Assembly (NCBI GenBank): GCA_010909165.1
Contig: MU008181.1
Span: 496,001-560,000 of the forward strand
Length of the DNA stretch: 64,000 bases
Direction of reading: 5' to 3'
From: Anthoceros angustus
Lineage: Eukaryota > Streptophyta > Anthocerotopsida > Anthocerotales > Anthocerotaceae
How positions within the stretch are numbered: position 1 is the stretch's first letter; each line of letters starts with the position of its first letter. This document shows positions 20,958 through 32,220 of the stretch, one piece after another. Under the pieces are notes generated by a model that did no database searches, was not told where the DNA came from, and saw only the letters and a program-made list of their open reading frames with translations. A program made the position numbers and the translations under genes.

Positions 20958-22120
20958 ATGGCAGCACTTGCACATGTCCCCTCGCTTCAAGGCGATGGCA
21001 GCGTGGAGCAAATCGTCCAAATGGGACCAGGCGAAGGCGAGGACAGCTATGTGAAGAATTCCTCCGTGCAGTCTCATTTCCTTCAGGTGGTGGAAGCGCC
21101 GCTCTGGCACGGGATTCGATCTGCCTCCCGCATTCCAGAGATGGCAATGCCGGGAACACCTGCGCGTAGCAGACCTAGGATGCGCCACGGGCAACAACAC
21201 CATCAGAGCTGTGGACAAGCTCCTGGACAGTCTAGCAACCCTGTGGGAGTCAAGCCTGGCCAGCTGCAGGTCAGCCCTTCCCCAAGGACGTTCAGGTTTT
21301 CTTCACCGACTTGCCTCCAACGATTTCAACACTCTCTTCAGGAGCCTGTCGCCCTACGGATCTGGATGCAGGCGCTACTTCGCAGCCGGTGTGCCTGGAT
21401 CCTTCTACGGCCGCTGTTCCCTGCCGCGAGCATCCACGCCTTCACCTGCTTCACGGCGCTGCATTGGATCTCCCGAATACCGCCCGAGGTCCTGGACAAG
21501 AATTCCCCTGCATTCAACTTTGACAGGGTGCACATCCATGGCGCCAATCCTGCCGTGAAACGGGCCTTCACTAACCAGAGTTCCAGGGATCTCACGGCCT
21601 TCTTCACCAACCGATCTATTGAGCTTGTGCCTGGAGGGTTCCTTGCGCTGGCCATGCTCGCCAACGCAGACGAGCAGCGCTCGTACGGGTCAGAAAATTT
21701 TCCGCTTGCTCGCGGACACCTTCCACAACCTAACTGTCCAGGGCGTTATTCCGCGGGGTGTCATGGAGACGTTTAACATTCCTATTCTCGTCCCGAAGTA
21801 TCGCACAGGTGAGGCAGGCTGTGGAGGGAGGTGGCCTCTTCGATATCCACATCCTCCAATCCTGCGGTGAAGTCTCCTACTATCCTGCACACAAGTGTGC
21901 GGAATACCGAGCTGATCTCCGCAAATTTGCTAGAGACAGTGCTTTGTTCTGGAAGAGCATCCTCCACACATCCATAGAGGAGCACTTCGGTGTGGCGTTG
22001 AGCAATGTGGTGTTCGAGCAGTTCGAGCACGAGATTCAGACCCTTCATCGTCAACCTGGTAGCGATATAGACGATTACTTCCTCGGAAGTTATGCTGTTG
22101 CCCTTCTCACCAGGAAGTAG
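20958..22120 (+). pseudogene. SABATH copy broken by frameshifts
   Basis: Near-identical in substitutions to the intact gene at 19282-20448, but with at least nine small indels: for instance one G missing at about 21145 (GAGATGGCAATG), one C missing at 21160 (AACACCTGCG), one C missing at 21249 and 21311, one extra A at 21695 and at 21797, and one extra G near 21826. The full-length frame is lost after residue 62. A mixture of substitution-free sequence with many homopolymer-type indels can also come from poor long-read consensus. Confidence 0.85.
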
Positions 22121-22258
22121 ACTAAAACTTCGTTTCCTTGCAACTGGCTCGACCTGAAGTGAAACTGCTTCATATGTTGGCCAATCATTTAGTGCTCCAA
22201 CCTAAACCCCTGCCATGCTTATGAGGACAGGCGGAACTCCGGCGGGAGTTCGTACCTC

Positions 22259-22752
22259 TGTGTAGAATTTGATTATTCAAAGCAAATGGTTGCAGTTCAC
22301 GGCCTGGTGTGTAAGCTCTTGACGAGAAGGCGGACTCCTTTCTGTGTTCTAACCGTCCCAAGTTTAAATGATGTAGCAGGAAATGCGTGGGATGGCAGCA
22401 TAGCCAACAGTTGTGAGCACTGCTAGTGAGAGGGTCACAGTTGCTATTACCAGCTCTGATCCCACAGGAGCAGATTTTTCTGTTGTGGACAAGGAGTTAG
22501 AAAGACAACATCAGACAACTCCCTTAAGTTTCGTATCCCTATTTCCCTCAGATTGAGCAAATCATTTTGCGGAATTCAGCTGGGTTGTCCTGTTACATGG
22601 GGTGAGCGTTGTTGGTGGGTGGACAGGGATAATGGAAATGAGTCCATGGAGGACGATGTGGAAGTGCTGGAGTGTGCACCTGATGCTGATGCCCAGGCAG
22701 GTGTATCCATGACTCCTGCTCTTGAGGAAACTATGGAGCAGGAGCAAGCAAC
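22259..22752. other. 3' flank of the SABATH copy
   Basis: No recognisable gene. The same sequence with small indels follows the second duplicate at 59060-59549. Confidence 0.4.
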
Positions 22753-23013
22753 ATGGAAAGGGCCATATTTTATGATGCCGCCACAGTGTATGAAAACGCT
22801 TCCGGAAACGAGCAGCATGCTGCTTTGCAGCAGATATTTATTATCTCTACGAGCTGGAACATCATCAGCCGTTATTCCGACGGCGGCGAGAGTTGGGGCA
22901 GGTTATGTTGGCTGGATAGGTATCACCAGTATGACAGCCACAAGTTTGCTCAGACACACGATTTGGCAAATTTTCTTCGTGCAAACTGTATACTTCCCGT
23001 GTGCTGTGCATAG
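22753..23013 (+). CDS. Unrecognised 86-aa ORF
   Basis: The frame has a plausible protein-like run (SRYSDGGESWGRLCWLDRYH, then DSHKFAQTHDLANFLRANC). In the duplicate at 59550 the same ORF is cut by a one-base change after DRYHQ, which argues against strong constraint. No family recognised. Confidence 0.2.
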   Translation: MERAIFYDAATVYENASGNEQHAALQQIFIISTSWNIISRYSDGGESWGRLCWLDRYHQYDSHKFAQTHDLANFLRANCILPVCCA

Positions 23014-23764
23014 GCAGCAACAGCCACCTTGTTGTCAGTCATTTCGTTCTCACAGCACTCAGCACCTTTGCTAAGTTTTGTATCAGTGTTGTTCAGGTCC
23101 CTCAAATCCTAGGCAGCATGTTGCAAGAACTCTGTTGGCCAGCAGGCAGCATGTTGCAAGTGGCCTTGACGGCAATCCAGTAGGCTGTACTTAAAGGGAA
23201 TATTCCTACAGGTCAACAAGAGCCCCCAGCACGCTTGCAGGCGCTTCAAAACGACTCATGCACAATTAACCCTGTGTCCACCTTGGGATGGTAGACAGAA
23301 AATTGGCCATGAAAGCGAAGTTAAGACTAGGAAATCTTGCAACCTAGTTGAGATGTACCCTACCTGACCAAGCAGCAGAAAAGGACCAAGATTAGTTTCT
23401 AAAGAACTATCACATGCTGCAGTGAAGCACAGCAAGGCCTAAGCAGCAACTTATAACAAAGAACCTAGATGATTTTCTAGAGAACTGCCACATGCTGCAA
23501 TGAGGAGACTCCAGGACATGAGCAGCAACCTCATAACAAAAACCCAAGATTTCTTTTCTAAGGAACTATTACATGTTGCAAAGAAGAGCCTGCAAAGCAT
23601 GAACAACAACTTATAACAAAGAACCAAGATTATTCCTTAGGGAACCATAACATGTTGCAATGAAGAGACTTTGAAACCTAAAGCAACTCAGTTCAAAGAA
23701 CCAAAATTGCTTTCGAAGGAAGTAACAGCGAAGAGCAGACTGTAGAGCATGCATGACCTGTCGC
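23014..23764. other. Spacer with degenerate internal repeats
   Basis: From about 23400 to 23720 a loose unit of about 80 bp recurs: CATGCTGCA or CATGTTGCA, then AGCAGCAAC or AACAACTTATAACAAAGAACC. Probably an old tandem array. No gene. Confidence 0.45.
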
Positions 23765-24087
23765 CTATCCATCGCTAACAAGTAATGAATGGCAAGGACT
23801 GATGGGACCCATTTTTGCCGTCCCCATAGGCCTATAACCGGATACCAGCCCAGCTCCCGGTGACGCGTTTAGGCCGCTGGGACTTGGAATGTTTTCCAAC
23901 CTTTCGACACCTTCCTTGCAAGGATGGCACATGTTGCCTGGAGCACTAAATGGCACTCCAGCATATGTACGAAGCAGGCTCACTTCCGAGGCAGCCATTT
24001 TTGCAGGGAAACAAAGGCTGGTCCACTTCCTGGTTAGAAGGGCAACAGCATAATTCATGGTAAAGTAATCGCCGACATTTCTACCAG

Positions 24088-24153
24088 GCTCAAGCTCAAG
24101 CTCAAGCTCAAGCTCAAGCTCAAGCTCAAGCTCAAGCTCAAGCTCAAGCTCAA
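24088..24153. repeat. (GCTCAA)11 hexanucleotide repeat in SABATH frame
   Basis: Eleven exact 6-bp units, encoding Leu-Glu pairs on the minus strand. The duplicate at 60884 has thirteen. Confidence 0.97.
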
Positions 24154-24312
24154 GGGTGTGAACATGGCGCTCGTACTGCTCGAACACCAGGTTGCTCAAT
24201 TCCACACCGAAGTGCTCCTCCATGGATGTGTGAAATAGGCCCTTCCAGAACAAATTAAAGTACTGTCTATGGCAAATTTGCGGAGGTCAGCTCGGTACTC
24301 CTCACGTGTGAG

Positions 24313-24485
24313 TGCAGGATAGTGGGAGACGTCACCGCAGGATTGAGGACGTGGGAAACGTCACCACAGGATTGGAGGATAGTGGGAGACGTCATGCAGG
24401 ATTGGAGGATAGTGGGAGACGTCACCGCAGGGTTGGAGGATAGTGGGAGACGTCACCGCAGGATTGGAGGACGTGGAGGACGTGG
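24313..24485. repeat. 31-bp minisatellite derived from SABATH codons, 5 units
   Basis: Units of GTGGGAGACGTCACCGCAGG plus 11 bases repeat five times. The same words occur once in the intact minus-strand gene near 17468-17500, so the array grew from coding DNA. One unit is 30 bp (CATGCAGG). Confidence 0.9.
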
Positions 24486-24490
24486 GATTT

Positions 24491-27180
24491 TTTCTACATC
24501 GATTCTTCGTGTCGGACCTTTGAACAAATGTGCCTAGCATCTAGGGAAACATGGATTTTTTAAGCAGAAAAGACGAACACATGTCCATGCCCATCGACGG
24601 CACATAATTGTCTATTTGTAATTTTTGTGAGGATGTTATGGCCTTGGCAGGAATTCGTGGTAAAGTTTGCTCAACCCACCTCTTTGCCATGCTCCTTCCC
24701 CGAGTGAAATGCTCTCCCGTCTCACCCTAAGCATGAATTGTCACAAGCGCATTAGAAATTTGTAGAAGGGCGCATGAGACTTGTCTTTTAGAAACAAACA
24801 AGCGGATGCAACTTTGCATGCTGGTAATTGTGGGAGTGAAAGAGAGTCGATATTTTTGTATTTAGATATGCATGAAAACTGAAATTCAGCCCAAAACGGG
24901 TTAAGTCAGCATTATCATGTAATTTATAGAAAGATGAAAAGGAGACTTTATTATGAAGAAGAGATGGGAAATCCATCTAGCCACGGAAAGAGGAACAACC
25001 CTTATGAGGGCACCGGACCATCAGACTAACCCCGTTGTCGCCAGTCTTGTAGTTGCCTATTGCAAGGATATCAAAATAGGGATACGAAGGGCCACCCACC
25101 ACCGTCAAGAAACAGCCATGCGCGCCTTTGTCCTATACATCACAATGCCCGTTGCGAGGCGATGGACACGTGCACAGAAAGCCAAGATACATGAAAGAGG
25201 CCAACCTAGTTCCTGCACGTTTGTGCTACTCCGTACAGTGCAAGGAACCTAGAAAAGGCCTTGCCCATGGCCCATGGATCTCGATGGCGAGGGGGATGAA
25301 GGCGCCTCATAGGAGAGTACCAGACTTCGCTGGCACATCCCTCCACGCCCACCCGGGAGGGCCGAGGAGCACATGCTCATTGACTAATCCCTGAGTAGGT
25401 CAAGGACAACCACATCTCGCACTGAAACCCGTCCCCCAGGCCAAAAGGTCCGCCCGAGGAAACCCCAAATTAGAGTATGGCCCTGTGGGGAAAGAAGCCT
25501 CCTCCTTGGCCCGAACATGACGCCGCAAGCGGCGTCATGTGTAGCAATGCGCTGCCCGCCCGCGGACAGCCGAGCAAGGTGAGTACCCGAGTCGTCGAGG
25601 CGCCCCAGTACCGCAGCCTCGGAGAGAGCGTGCCAAAGGCTGGACCAGCCTGTGCAAAACCTCATCGCGGTAGAAAAGAGGCTAAGCGATTCGGAAAGCC
25701 CTCGATGCAAGGCGCAAGCTATGAACCAGCTCCCTTACCTGAGCAAGAGCGGAGATGGGCACGAGCCGCCCTGGGGATGGACGAGTCCCGAAGAAGGGCC
25801 ACCTGCGCCTGCCGATATTGCTTTTTCAGGAGGGACGCTTGAAGGCCGCAGAATCTGGCCTCGGTGAGCGAAGCAAAAGAAGGTAAGGCCGCCCTAGCAT
25901 ATGTGGATAGGGAACCTCTAGCCAAACGGAGGGCCACCTGCAGGGGAAAACCGTCTTCCTCCATGACGAAGGACTCCAAAATGCGCAGTCCTAATGTGAG
26001 CGAGACGAGTGTGGCGCAACTGTCCGACGGCCGCGCACCAATCCTGTCGTTGCAAGAAGGGTCTGCTTCCCAAGGAATGACTTGTTCCGCTTATGCAGCC
26101 GTTGTTCTATTCACTCACGCTGGAGGCAATCCACGAAACCACGCGTCTGCCGCCTTGGCGTTGTCCGCTCTCTAGTTACTCTACCGTTCAGCCCTGGGCG
26201 GGGCCAAACGCGTTTAAGGACTTCGTTTCGTCCAGTAACTATCGATCCGCCCATCAGTGTCCCTCTCTACCTCGTCACCCATCGCTCTTACCCACCTCAA
26301 TATACCGGTTGAGAGTCACGGTTGGGCATGTGTAGCCACACCTGCTCATTCACCGAGCTCCTCCGTCTCGAACTCACGCCCTTCCGAGTCGCGGTTAATC
26401 ACGCCTGGCCGTCCGTAGGCGCCGGACTTACGCCAAGAGGAGCGGTGGGGGTCCTTCCTTTTTGTACACACACACCACGCTGCGTTAGGGTCCGTCAGAC
26501 CTAGATCGGCTCCGGGAAGTCTGCCGCTCAATGACCTCGGGACTCGCGTAGCTGTGATACAAGGATGCAACGATAACGCGGTATCAACCCCAAAGAAAGA
26601 TCGCTTCGAGTGGCAGCCTCTTCTACTTCACGGAGGCTTGCCACCCCTATTCGAAATGTCCAAATTTCACTTGCCCCAACACGTGACCTCTCTCTTCCTA
26701 TTTTTCCTACCTATGTCTACGCCAGTGGGCGTTCACCAAGATTCCTTCTCTTGGCTCAGCGGTAATCCCGGCTGCATCTGCCGCGCAATGTCGGATGATC
26801 CAGCGACCCGGAACCCCGCAGTAGGCTCTTCCTCCGCCGGACTCGCCAGTTGCGCCACGAGGGCGACAACCGCATTGACCACCAAGTCTTCCTCCTCGCT
26901 GTCCATTGGCGCTGGTGGTCCTTGCCTCGGGTCCGTCCGGAGCCTGCTTCTTCCTCGTGGGTTGAGGCTCACTCTCATCCACCCCTTCCCCACTCGGGTT
27001 TAAAGCCACGGGACTCTTCTCCCCGGGTCCGGACTCCTGAGTCCGTCCTCGGTGTGAGTATGGTAAGGTGACCACTAATTTAGGAAACAGTGACCGTCTC
27101 TAAGTGGTGTTTTGCATTATGTTCGATTTAACAATTGAAATTATGCCCATATTGACCGATATTTTTAGGGCTATTCGTTT
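24491..27180. other. Gene-poor GC-rich segment, possibly retroelement-derived
   Basis: No confident gene. The minus strand at about 26900-26750 opens with MDSEEEDLVVNAVVALVAQL and continues acidic, which could be the start of a gag-like or transposase ORF, but the frame does not continue into any known domain. It is duplicated at 61296-64000 with many small indels. Confidence 0.35.
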
Positions 27181-28499
27181 TAACTTCATAGATATATTTA
27201 ATTTTTTATTTGGAAAATTGATTTATTTGATATATTATTAGATTAAGTCTTGCTATATATGCTAGGGACAATTTATTATACAAACTCAAGTGACTTGACG
27301 GGAAGGAGGCGGAAACGAAAGGTGATGCTGACTTTTAAGGGTGATAATGAGGTTATCCACTTCCATCAGCCGTGCTCCTAATGTTGAGACTCACAAGCAT
27401 TGGTTTTGTGTGCATACATCCCCGACTGCACGACCTCAAACTTGGGCGCGGTGAGGCGGTTGGCGATAGAGAGTCCCTACATGGCCACACTGAAACTATG
27501 TCGTCACGGGCAATAAATTGGTGTAATGACGGTGGTCTGTGAGGCTTGGGTCGGAACTAGGTTCTTCTGGCCGGATTTGGAGCTTGGTGGTGCGGCGGTG
27601 GCGGTGGCTTTGTCACAGCGAGCGTTTGGGTTCGTCCAGTGTCACGTGCTTTTTCTGGGCAGGGGCTTTGTGGTGCGACCAATAGGCGTTGGGTCAGCAG
27701 CGGATAGGCGATAAACAGACGAGGTTTTTGTGGCAGGCGTGTGTGAGGCGTGTCGACTATTGCTATTGCACCGTGAGGTCACGACACTTGCAAGCATGTT
27801 TGGTTTGTTTGGAGGTATCTTTGGGTTCACTTTGTAAGGCTCCTTAACATGCTCAACGTTTACAATATGACTCCCAGACCAATCCGGCGGTTTGACAACA
27901 TGATTCTTCACGGAGGTGAGGAGGAAAGGCATGTGAGGAGGAAGCTGGCCGTGAGGAGGGGAAGCAGTCTGGAAAACCCATCATTTGTTACATTCCTTTT
28001 CTTTCTAGTTAGTATTGAGTCGTGGTCCCTGCACTCATTGTTCCTCTAACCTAGAGACACGGCATGAGCGGATTTGTGTGTGCTTAGCGGATGTTTGCTC
28101 TTCTTCTGCTTTGTCATCATGGGGAGGTGGGTGGCGCCTGCTCGTTTACGCTCTTGAATTGACTGACACACAATGTAAAGGTGAAATGCTCCTTTCACGC
28201 TACTTTCCTTATTTGTTGCTACCATGTGTATTACCATTTGTGTCACTGGTTACGAGGAATGGTGGGTTGGGTCAAGTTGAGGACACCATGTCACTACTTA
28301 ACGAGCGGGGTGAAGGCTTCGGCGGCATGTGGCGGGGCTGGCTGGCGGCGATAGTCGGTGGTGTGTCAAGCGCCTCTGTGCAACCAAGATGGGGCGAGGG
28401 CGCTGGGCGCCGGTGAAGGCTAGGTTTGAGCTGCAAAGTGAATGCGGCTCTGCAAGGACGACATTCTAAAAATTCGGGGGGCATTGGTGCGCTTTTACG
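27181..28499. other. Intergenic DNA without recognisable content
   Basis: Short ORFs only. I see no homology or clear repeat. Confidence 0.35.
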
Positions 28500-29233
28500 G
28501 TGATATGGAATTGTCAACTACGGTGTGAATGTGAGATGTCTTTGAACTACGAGGTTGGACTAAAGGAGGCTATTGGAGGTGAAGATGAGATCAAGAGGCA
28601 TTTTGGGGATGTCACTAATGGAAATGATGGATACCTCTTGGGGATCAGACCTCTTGTCGACATAGAGTGGGCGCATGTTGATAGTCTTGTTGAGAAGGCT
28701 GATGGGCGGGCTCCACGGCTGTTGCATCGCAAAGGTGCGCAGTTTGTGGCACTTGGGTTCTAATCGAGAAGAAGCTTGGCAAGCGTGTGAATTGGTTTGA
28801 GTACTATTTAGGCTGTTGAGAAGAGGAAGCGGGATAAAGGAGATGCGATGGAGAAGAAATCACAGTTGTGGAAGTCCCATCTGCGAGAATACAAGCGATT
28901 CTTCACAACTGTTGTGGTGGCGGTGATGATGCGAGGAGGGAGGTTGATGTGGAAGAGTGTTCCACTCACAGTCGAGGCGGAGCGAGCAGCCAGGCGATCC
29001 TCCCAATCTCTGGAGCTCTCGAGTTGGGAAGAGGAAGCACGAAGGCCATGAAGAAGGACGGACCTCCGGCAAAGAATGTAGAAGAGGAGGCGGCAAGGGA
29101 GGCGAGTCTCCAATTCAGTTCTGCGGTGGCGGCGAGAAAAGTGACAGGCCAGGCGTGTCTTGAGCCATGGGCACCAAAGGTTGTCATGGATGAGGTGCAT
29201 GGAAAAATTCGTGCGAGTTGGAAGCTTGTCTGA
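28500..29233 (+). other. Region with two possible decayed ORFs
   Basis: 28533-28763 has a protein-like frame (KEAIGGEDEIKRHFGDVTNG, then DIEWAHVDSLVEKADGR) and 28868-29233 another (KKDGPPAKNVEEEAAREASL). They lie in different frames and match nothing I recognise. They may be pieces of one old transposon or captured gene. Confidence 0.25.
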
Positions 29234-32030
29234 GGAGGGTTTTGTCAAAAGATGGGGAGGAGGCACTCTTGGATTTGGGCAACACCAAGGTCCAGCGACA
29301 TGGTCATGAATAGTGGAGGCTTGGCGGCGAGAGTATTGACTTTGTCTGACATTGAGTGCAGGACAAAACTAAATATTCGAGGTGTTTGACCGGTTGAAGG
29401 AGAAAAAATGAGGAACAAGCTCGGACACCTTCTCTTGAAAACATGAGGATGTTCTCCGGTAGCGTTCACGGGCGCAGAACATGGATCACCTGCGTGGGTG
29501 TCGGCTCCCTGCCTCTCCCGCCAAGTCATGCCCCCGTCTGTAACGGCGTGTAGTGTTTGTACGCGGTTAAGTGTGGATTCTTCTTGCACACGGGACGAGG
29601 TGTTCGCACTGATGTTTTCCTTATGGTGATGTGTTGCACAGGGTTGCCTGGGTGGACGGGTTGGGTGCTTCTGGTGACGTTCACGAGATGGTGAGGTGCT
29701 GGTAGGGGTGCTCAAGGGGTTGGTGACTCATGTGTTCTCTGGTGGAAGGGTGGGTGATCACTTGGACAGGATGGTGAGGAATTGGTTCAGGTGTTCATCT
29801 GCTGAGTGTCCTGGTGAGCTTTTGGTGGCCTTGGTGATGTAGTGCATGGCTTGTGTGCAGTTATGGCCATCGTCTTGTAGGGGGTAGGTCGGTGGGCAGT
29901 AGGTAGGATGTGGCATTCGTGATGTAGTGGTAGGTTGGTGGCGGTGGTGGCCTCGGTGATGTCTGGTTTCTGGTGGATGGGTTCTTGGACTTGGTGATGT
30001 AGTGGTGGTGGGCGGGGAGGTGGCCTTGGCACCACCTAGTCATGTGGTGCCAAGGCCAAGGTGATCCCTTTCTCCACGCAACGTGGTTTTCCTTCAAAGC
30101 AAGCGTGTGTCCTAAAGTGTAATGTGTGTCATGGCGGTGGTATGCACGCGAGATGGTGTTCACTCCATGTGGCCATTGCTTCCACGATATGGCACATATC
30201 GGGCACTTGACAAACATTGTTCTTGCCCGTCAGTGCAATCTTGATGTGCACATCATGGTTGAGGCGAAGGTTGGTGATCAAAGCACCGGAGGAAGCTCCT
30301 TCCATGGGAGCAGGACCGGAGACACTTGGGAGAAAGAGTTCCTCGAGTGCATTGGAGACCCGGCGACCATGACCACGATGGAAAGACATTGAGTCACAAT
30401 CACCAGGCAATTGGTTGGCCACCCCAGACAAAAATCTTAGAGTCTCAATATGTATGTTCCATTCTCCGGTGTTTGTTGTCTTGTCCATTTTCATTTGTTG
30501 GAAGTCACGACTAAATTTTCATGTCTGACATCCGAACTGGTCAGTGCGGTGCAATTATGCCAACGGCCGATGTCAACATATTTCTCCACCTGCCGTGTAG
30601 CTGATGAATTTGCTTGCAAGGCGAAGGGAGGCACATGAAGCCTCGTGAATTCCTTTAGACCCCAATGCCGGAGGGAAAAGCCTCGTGTTGTTCGCGCATG
30701 TTTGGGGCGATTACTCGGGCATGTGGTGCTAGACTCACAAATTGAAGATGATGTTGTCCCCACCAGCCACGGCGACCCTCGGTTCATGGACATAGCTCCT
30801 ACTCCACCAAGGCCACCATACACAAGGTCCCCACAGGGTTGAAGTTGGTGAGGAATCACGGGCAAGTTGGCATGTGCGTGTTCCTCTGAAAGGACATCAG
30901 GTGTGGCTTTGTGAGGGCATTGCTTTGTTGAAACTAGATCTTATTGTCTACACTTTGAGTACATGTTTGTCCGTTCGATGACGAGCGGCCTGCTAGGTGG
31001 CGCGCCTCTCTCTCTGGTTAGTCACGGGTGTATGCGATTATTCGGCGGACAACGGTGCCTTCCTGGTATTCGAGTGGAGGTGTGGATGTAGGTGATGAAA
31101 TGGTTGTGGTGTCCATAGTCTTGTGAATCGAGTGATAACTTGGAGGTGGCGCAATTGAATGTGTTGATAAATGTGACAGGCGGAGGAGTCGGTGGTGTTC
31201 TACACCTTGACCAATATTTTGGATCATGTGGCAAGTGGCAGTGGACCGAAGTGTCCATTTGGCATTGGCGACAGCGGTGATGTCCAACTTGGTAGCGGTG
31301 TGGTGGCGGTGGAGATGCATGAGGGTGGCGCAGTGGATACTGTAATGATTGGTGCCAATCAGGTTATAACAGATAGGGTTGTTGCGAATGACGCCCTCAA
31401 TCAGGCAAACATCACAAATGTTGTGGAGCATCCTGCGATGTGGAGGCAGTGCATGGAAGTACTGATCTGGAACATACTTGCAACCAGGATTCAATGTCTG
31501 GTGCTCTTGACCAACTTGGTCGACATGACGGTGTTCTTGCAGGTGGTGTTGGGCAATCCATGCTCTATGAAGAAGGTGGGTGTCATCTTTATTCTGTATG
31601 GGAAAGCAGGCACCTAAGACTCTATATTTGAATCTTGTTGGAGCATCACAGGCATAAGCCACGTCTTTGAAAGTGTGATGATGTCATGTACATGGCCCAT
31701 GGATGGCTTTGCATGACATGTCTCATCTTAGCCATGTGTGCCAATGTATGCATGTGCGTATGGAGATGAAGGATGACATGTGATGTATGTGGACATGTGG
31801 CGGTGATGTGTCATGGCGCATACAATCTATATGCATGGTTATGCATGTAGCATGTATAGCGCATATATAGAGTGTATATATTAGAAAATACATAAAAATC
31901 GTAAATCAAGGAAAAGGTAGAATAAAACAGTACACAAAATATTATTATTTCGAAGGCCAAGGAAAGTAGGATTATAAAGTGCCCACCATCGATACGTGTG
32001 GACACTTCATCGAGAACTCCTGGGGGTTTT
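29234..32030. other. Intergenic DNA rich in GGTG/GGTGGCGG words
   Basis: Long minus-strand open frames (31018-31662, 214 codons) arise from His/Thr-rich, low-complexity composition and look non-coding. No gene supported. Confidence 0.35.
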
Positions 32031-32220
32031 TGCCTATATATGTGGGCACCCAGCCATGGATTCTTGGATTGTTGATGTTTGTCTTGTTCTAATAGACAAC
32101 CATACTTCGTCCCTGTTGTGTCTTTGTCTCCTAGAGGTTCTTGTGGTTCATTGCATTACCAGGTTGGGAGAATTTTCCATCTTGATTTCACTGTTCAGTC
32201 CTGAGTCTGCTCTCTAGGCA
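32031..32220 (+). promoter_or_regulatory. Possible promoter-like segment
   Basis: GCCTATATATGTGGGC at about 32031 is a good plant TATA context followed by a C/T-rich leader. No gene follows, so it may be the U3/R part of an orphan LTR. No partner LTR was found. Confidence 0.2.

Larger units (their letters stand above)
18906..22258 (+). repeat. Tandem duplication of a 1.67-kb SABATH unit
   Basis: The unit 18906-20580 (upstream DNA, gene, 3' flank) is followed directly by 20581-22258. The junction and both ends share ACCTCTG, which would fit unequal exchange at that short homology. The second copy differs mainly by one-base indels. Confidence 0.9.
23765..24490 (-). pseudogene. SABATH C-terminal relic with Leu-Glu repeat
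   Basis: The minus strand encodes TREEYRADLRKFAIDS, a frameshift, then FWKGLFHTSMEEHFGVELSN, LVFEQYERHVHT, a run of eleven Leu-Glu pairs and PGRNVGDYFTMNYAVALLTR. Only the last quarter of a SABATH gene is present. The normal stop after LLTRK is TGG (Trp) here, so the frame runs on to 23765. Upstream, the codons for LQSCGDVS have expanded into a 31-bp minisatellite that destroys the frame. Confidence 0.8.
21114..27180 (+). repeat. Segmental duplication, copy A (about 6.1 kb)
   Basis: This block recurs from about 57925 to the window end in the same orientation and order: SABATH 3' part, 3' flank, ORF near 22753, A-rich spacer, minus-strand SABATH relic with CTCAAG repeat, 31-bp minisatellite and GC-rich segment. 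Similarity at the right side includes GGAAACAG and GACCGATATTTTTAGGGC near 27080-27178 and 63902-63996. Confidence 0.9.

Noticed and set aside
20466-21776. 436-codon ORF treated as one protein
   Set aside because: It is a mixture of upstream DNA and several SABATH frames joined by indels, not a genuine extended protein.
26707-27075. Minus-strand ORF as a transposase or gag gene
   Set aside because: The acidic start looks plausible, but the frame does not continue into any domain and is not kept in the duplicate at 63.5-63.8 kb.
31018-31662. 214-codon minus-strand ORF
   Set aside because: His/Thr-rich low-complexity composition mirroring GGTG-rich plus-strand DNA; no motif and no splice or start context.
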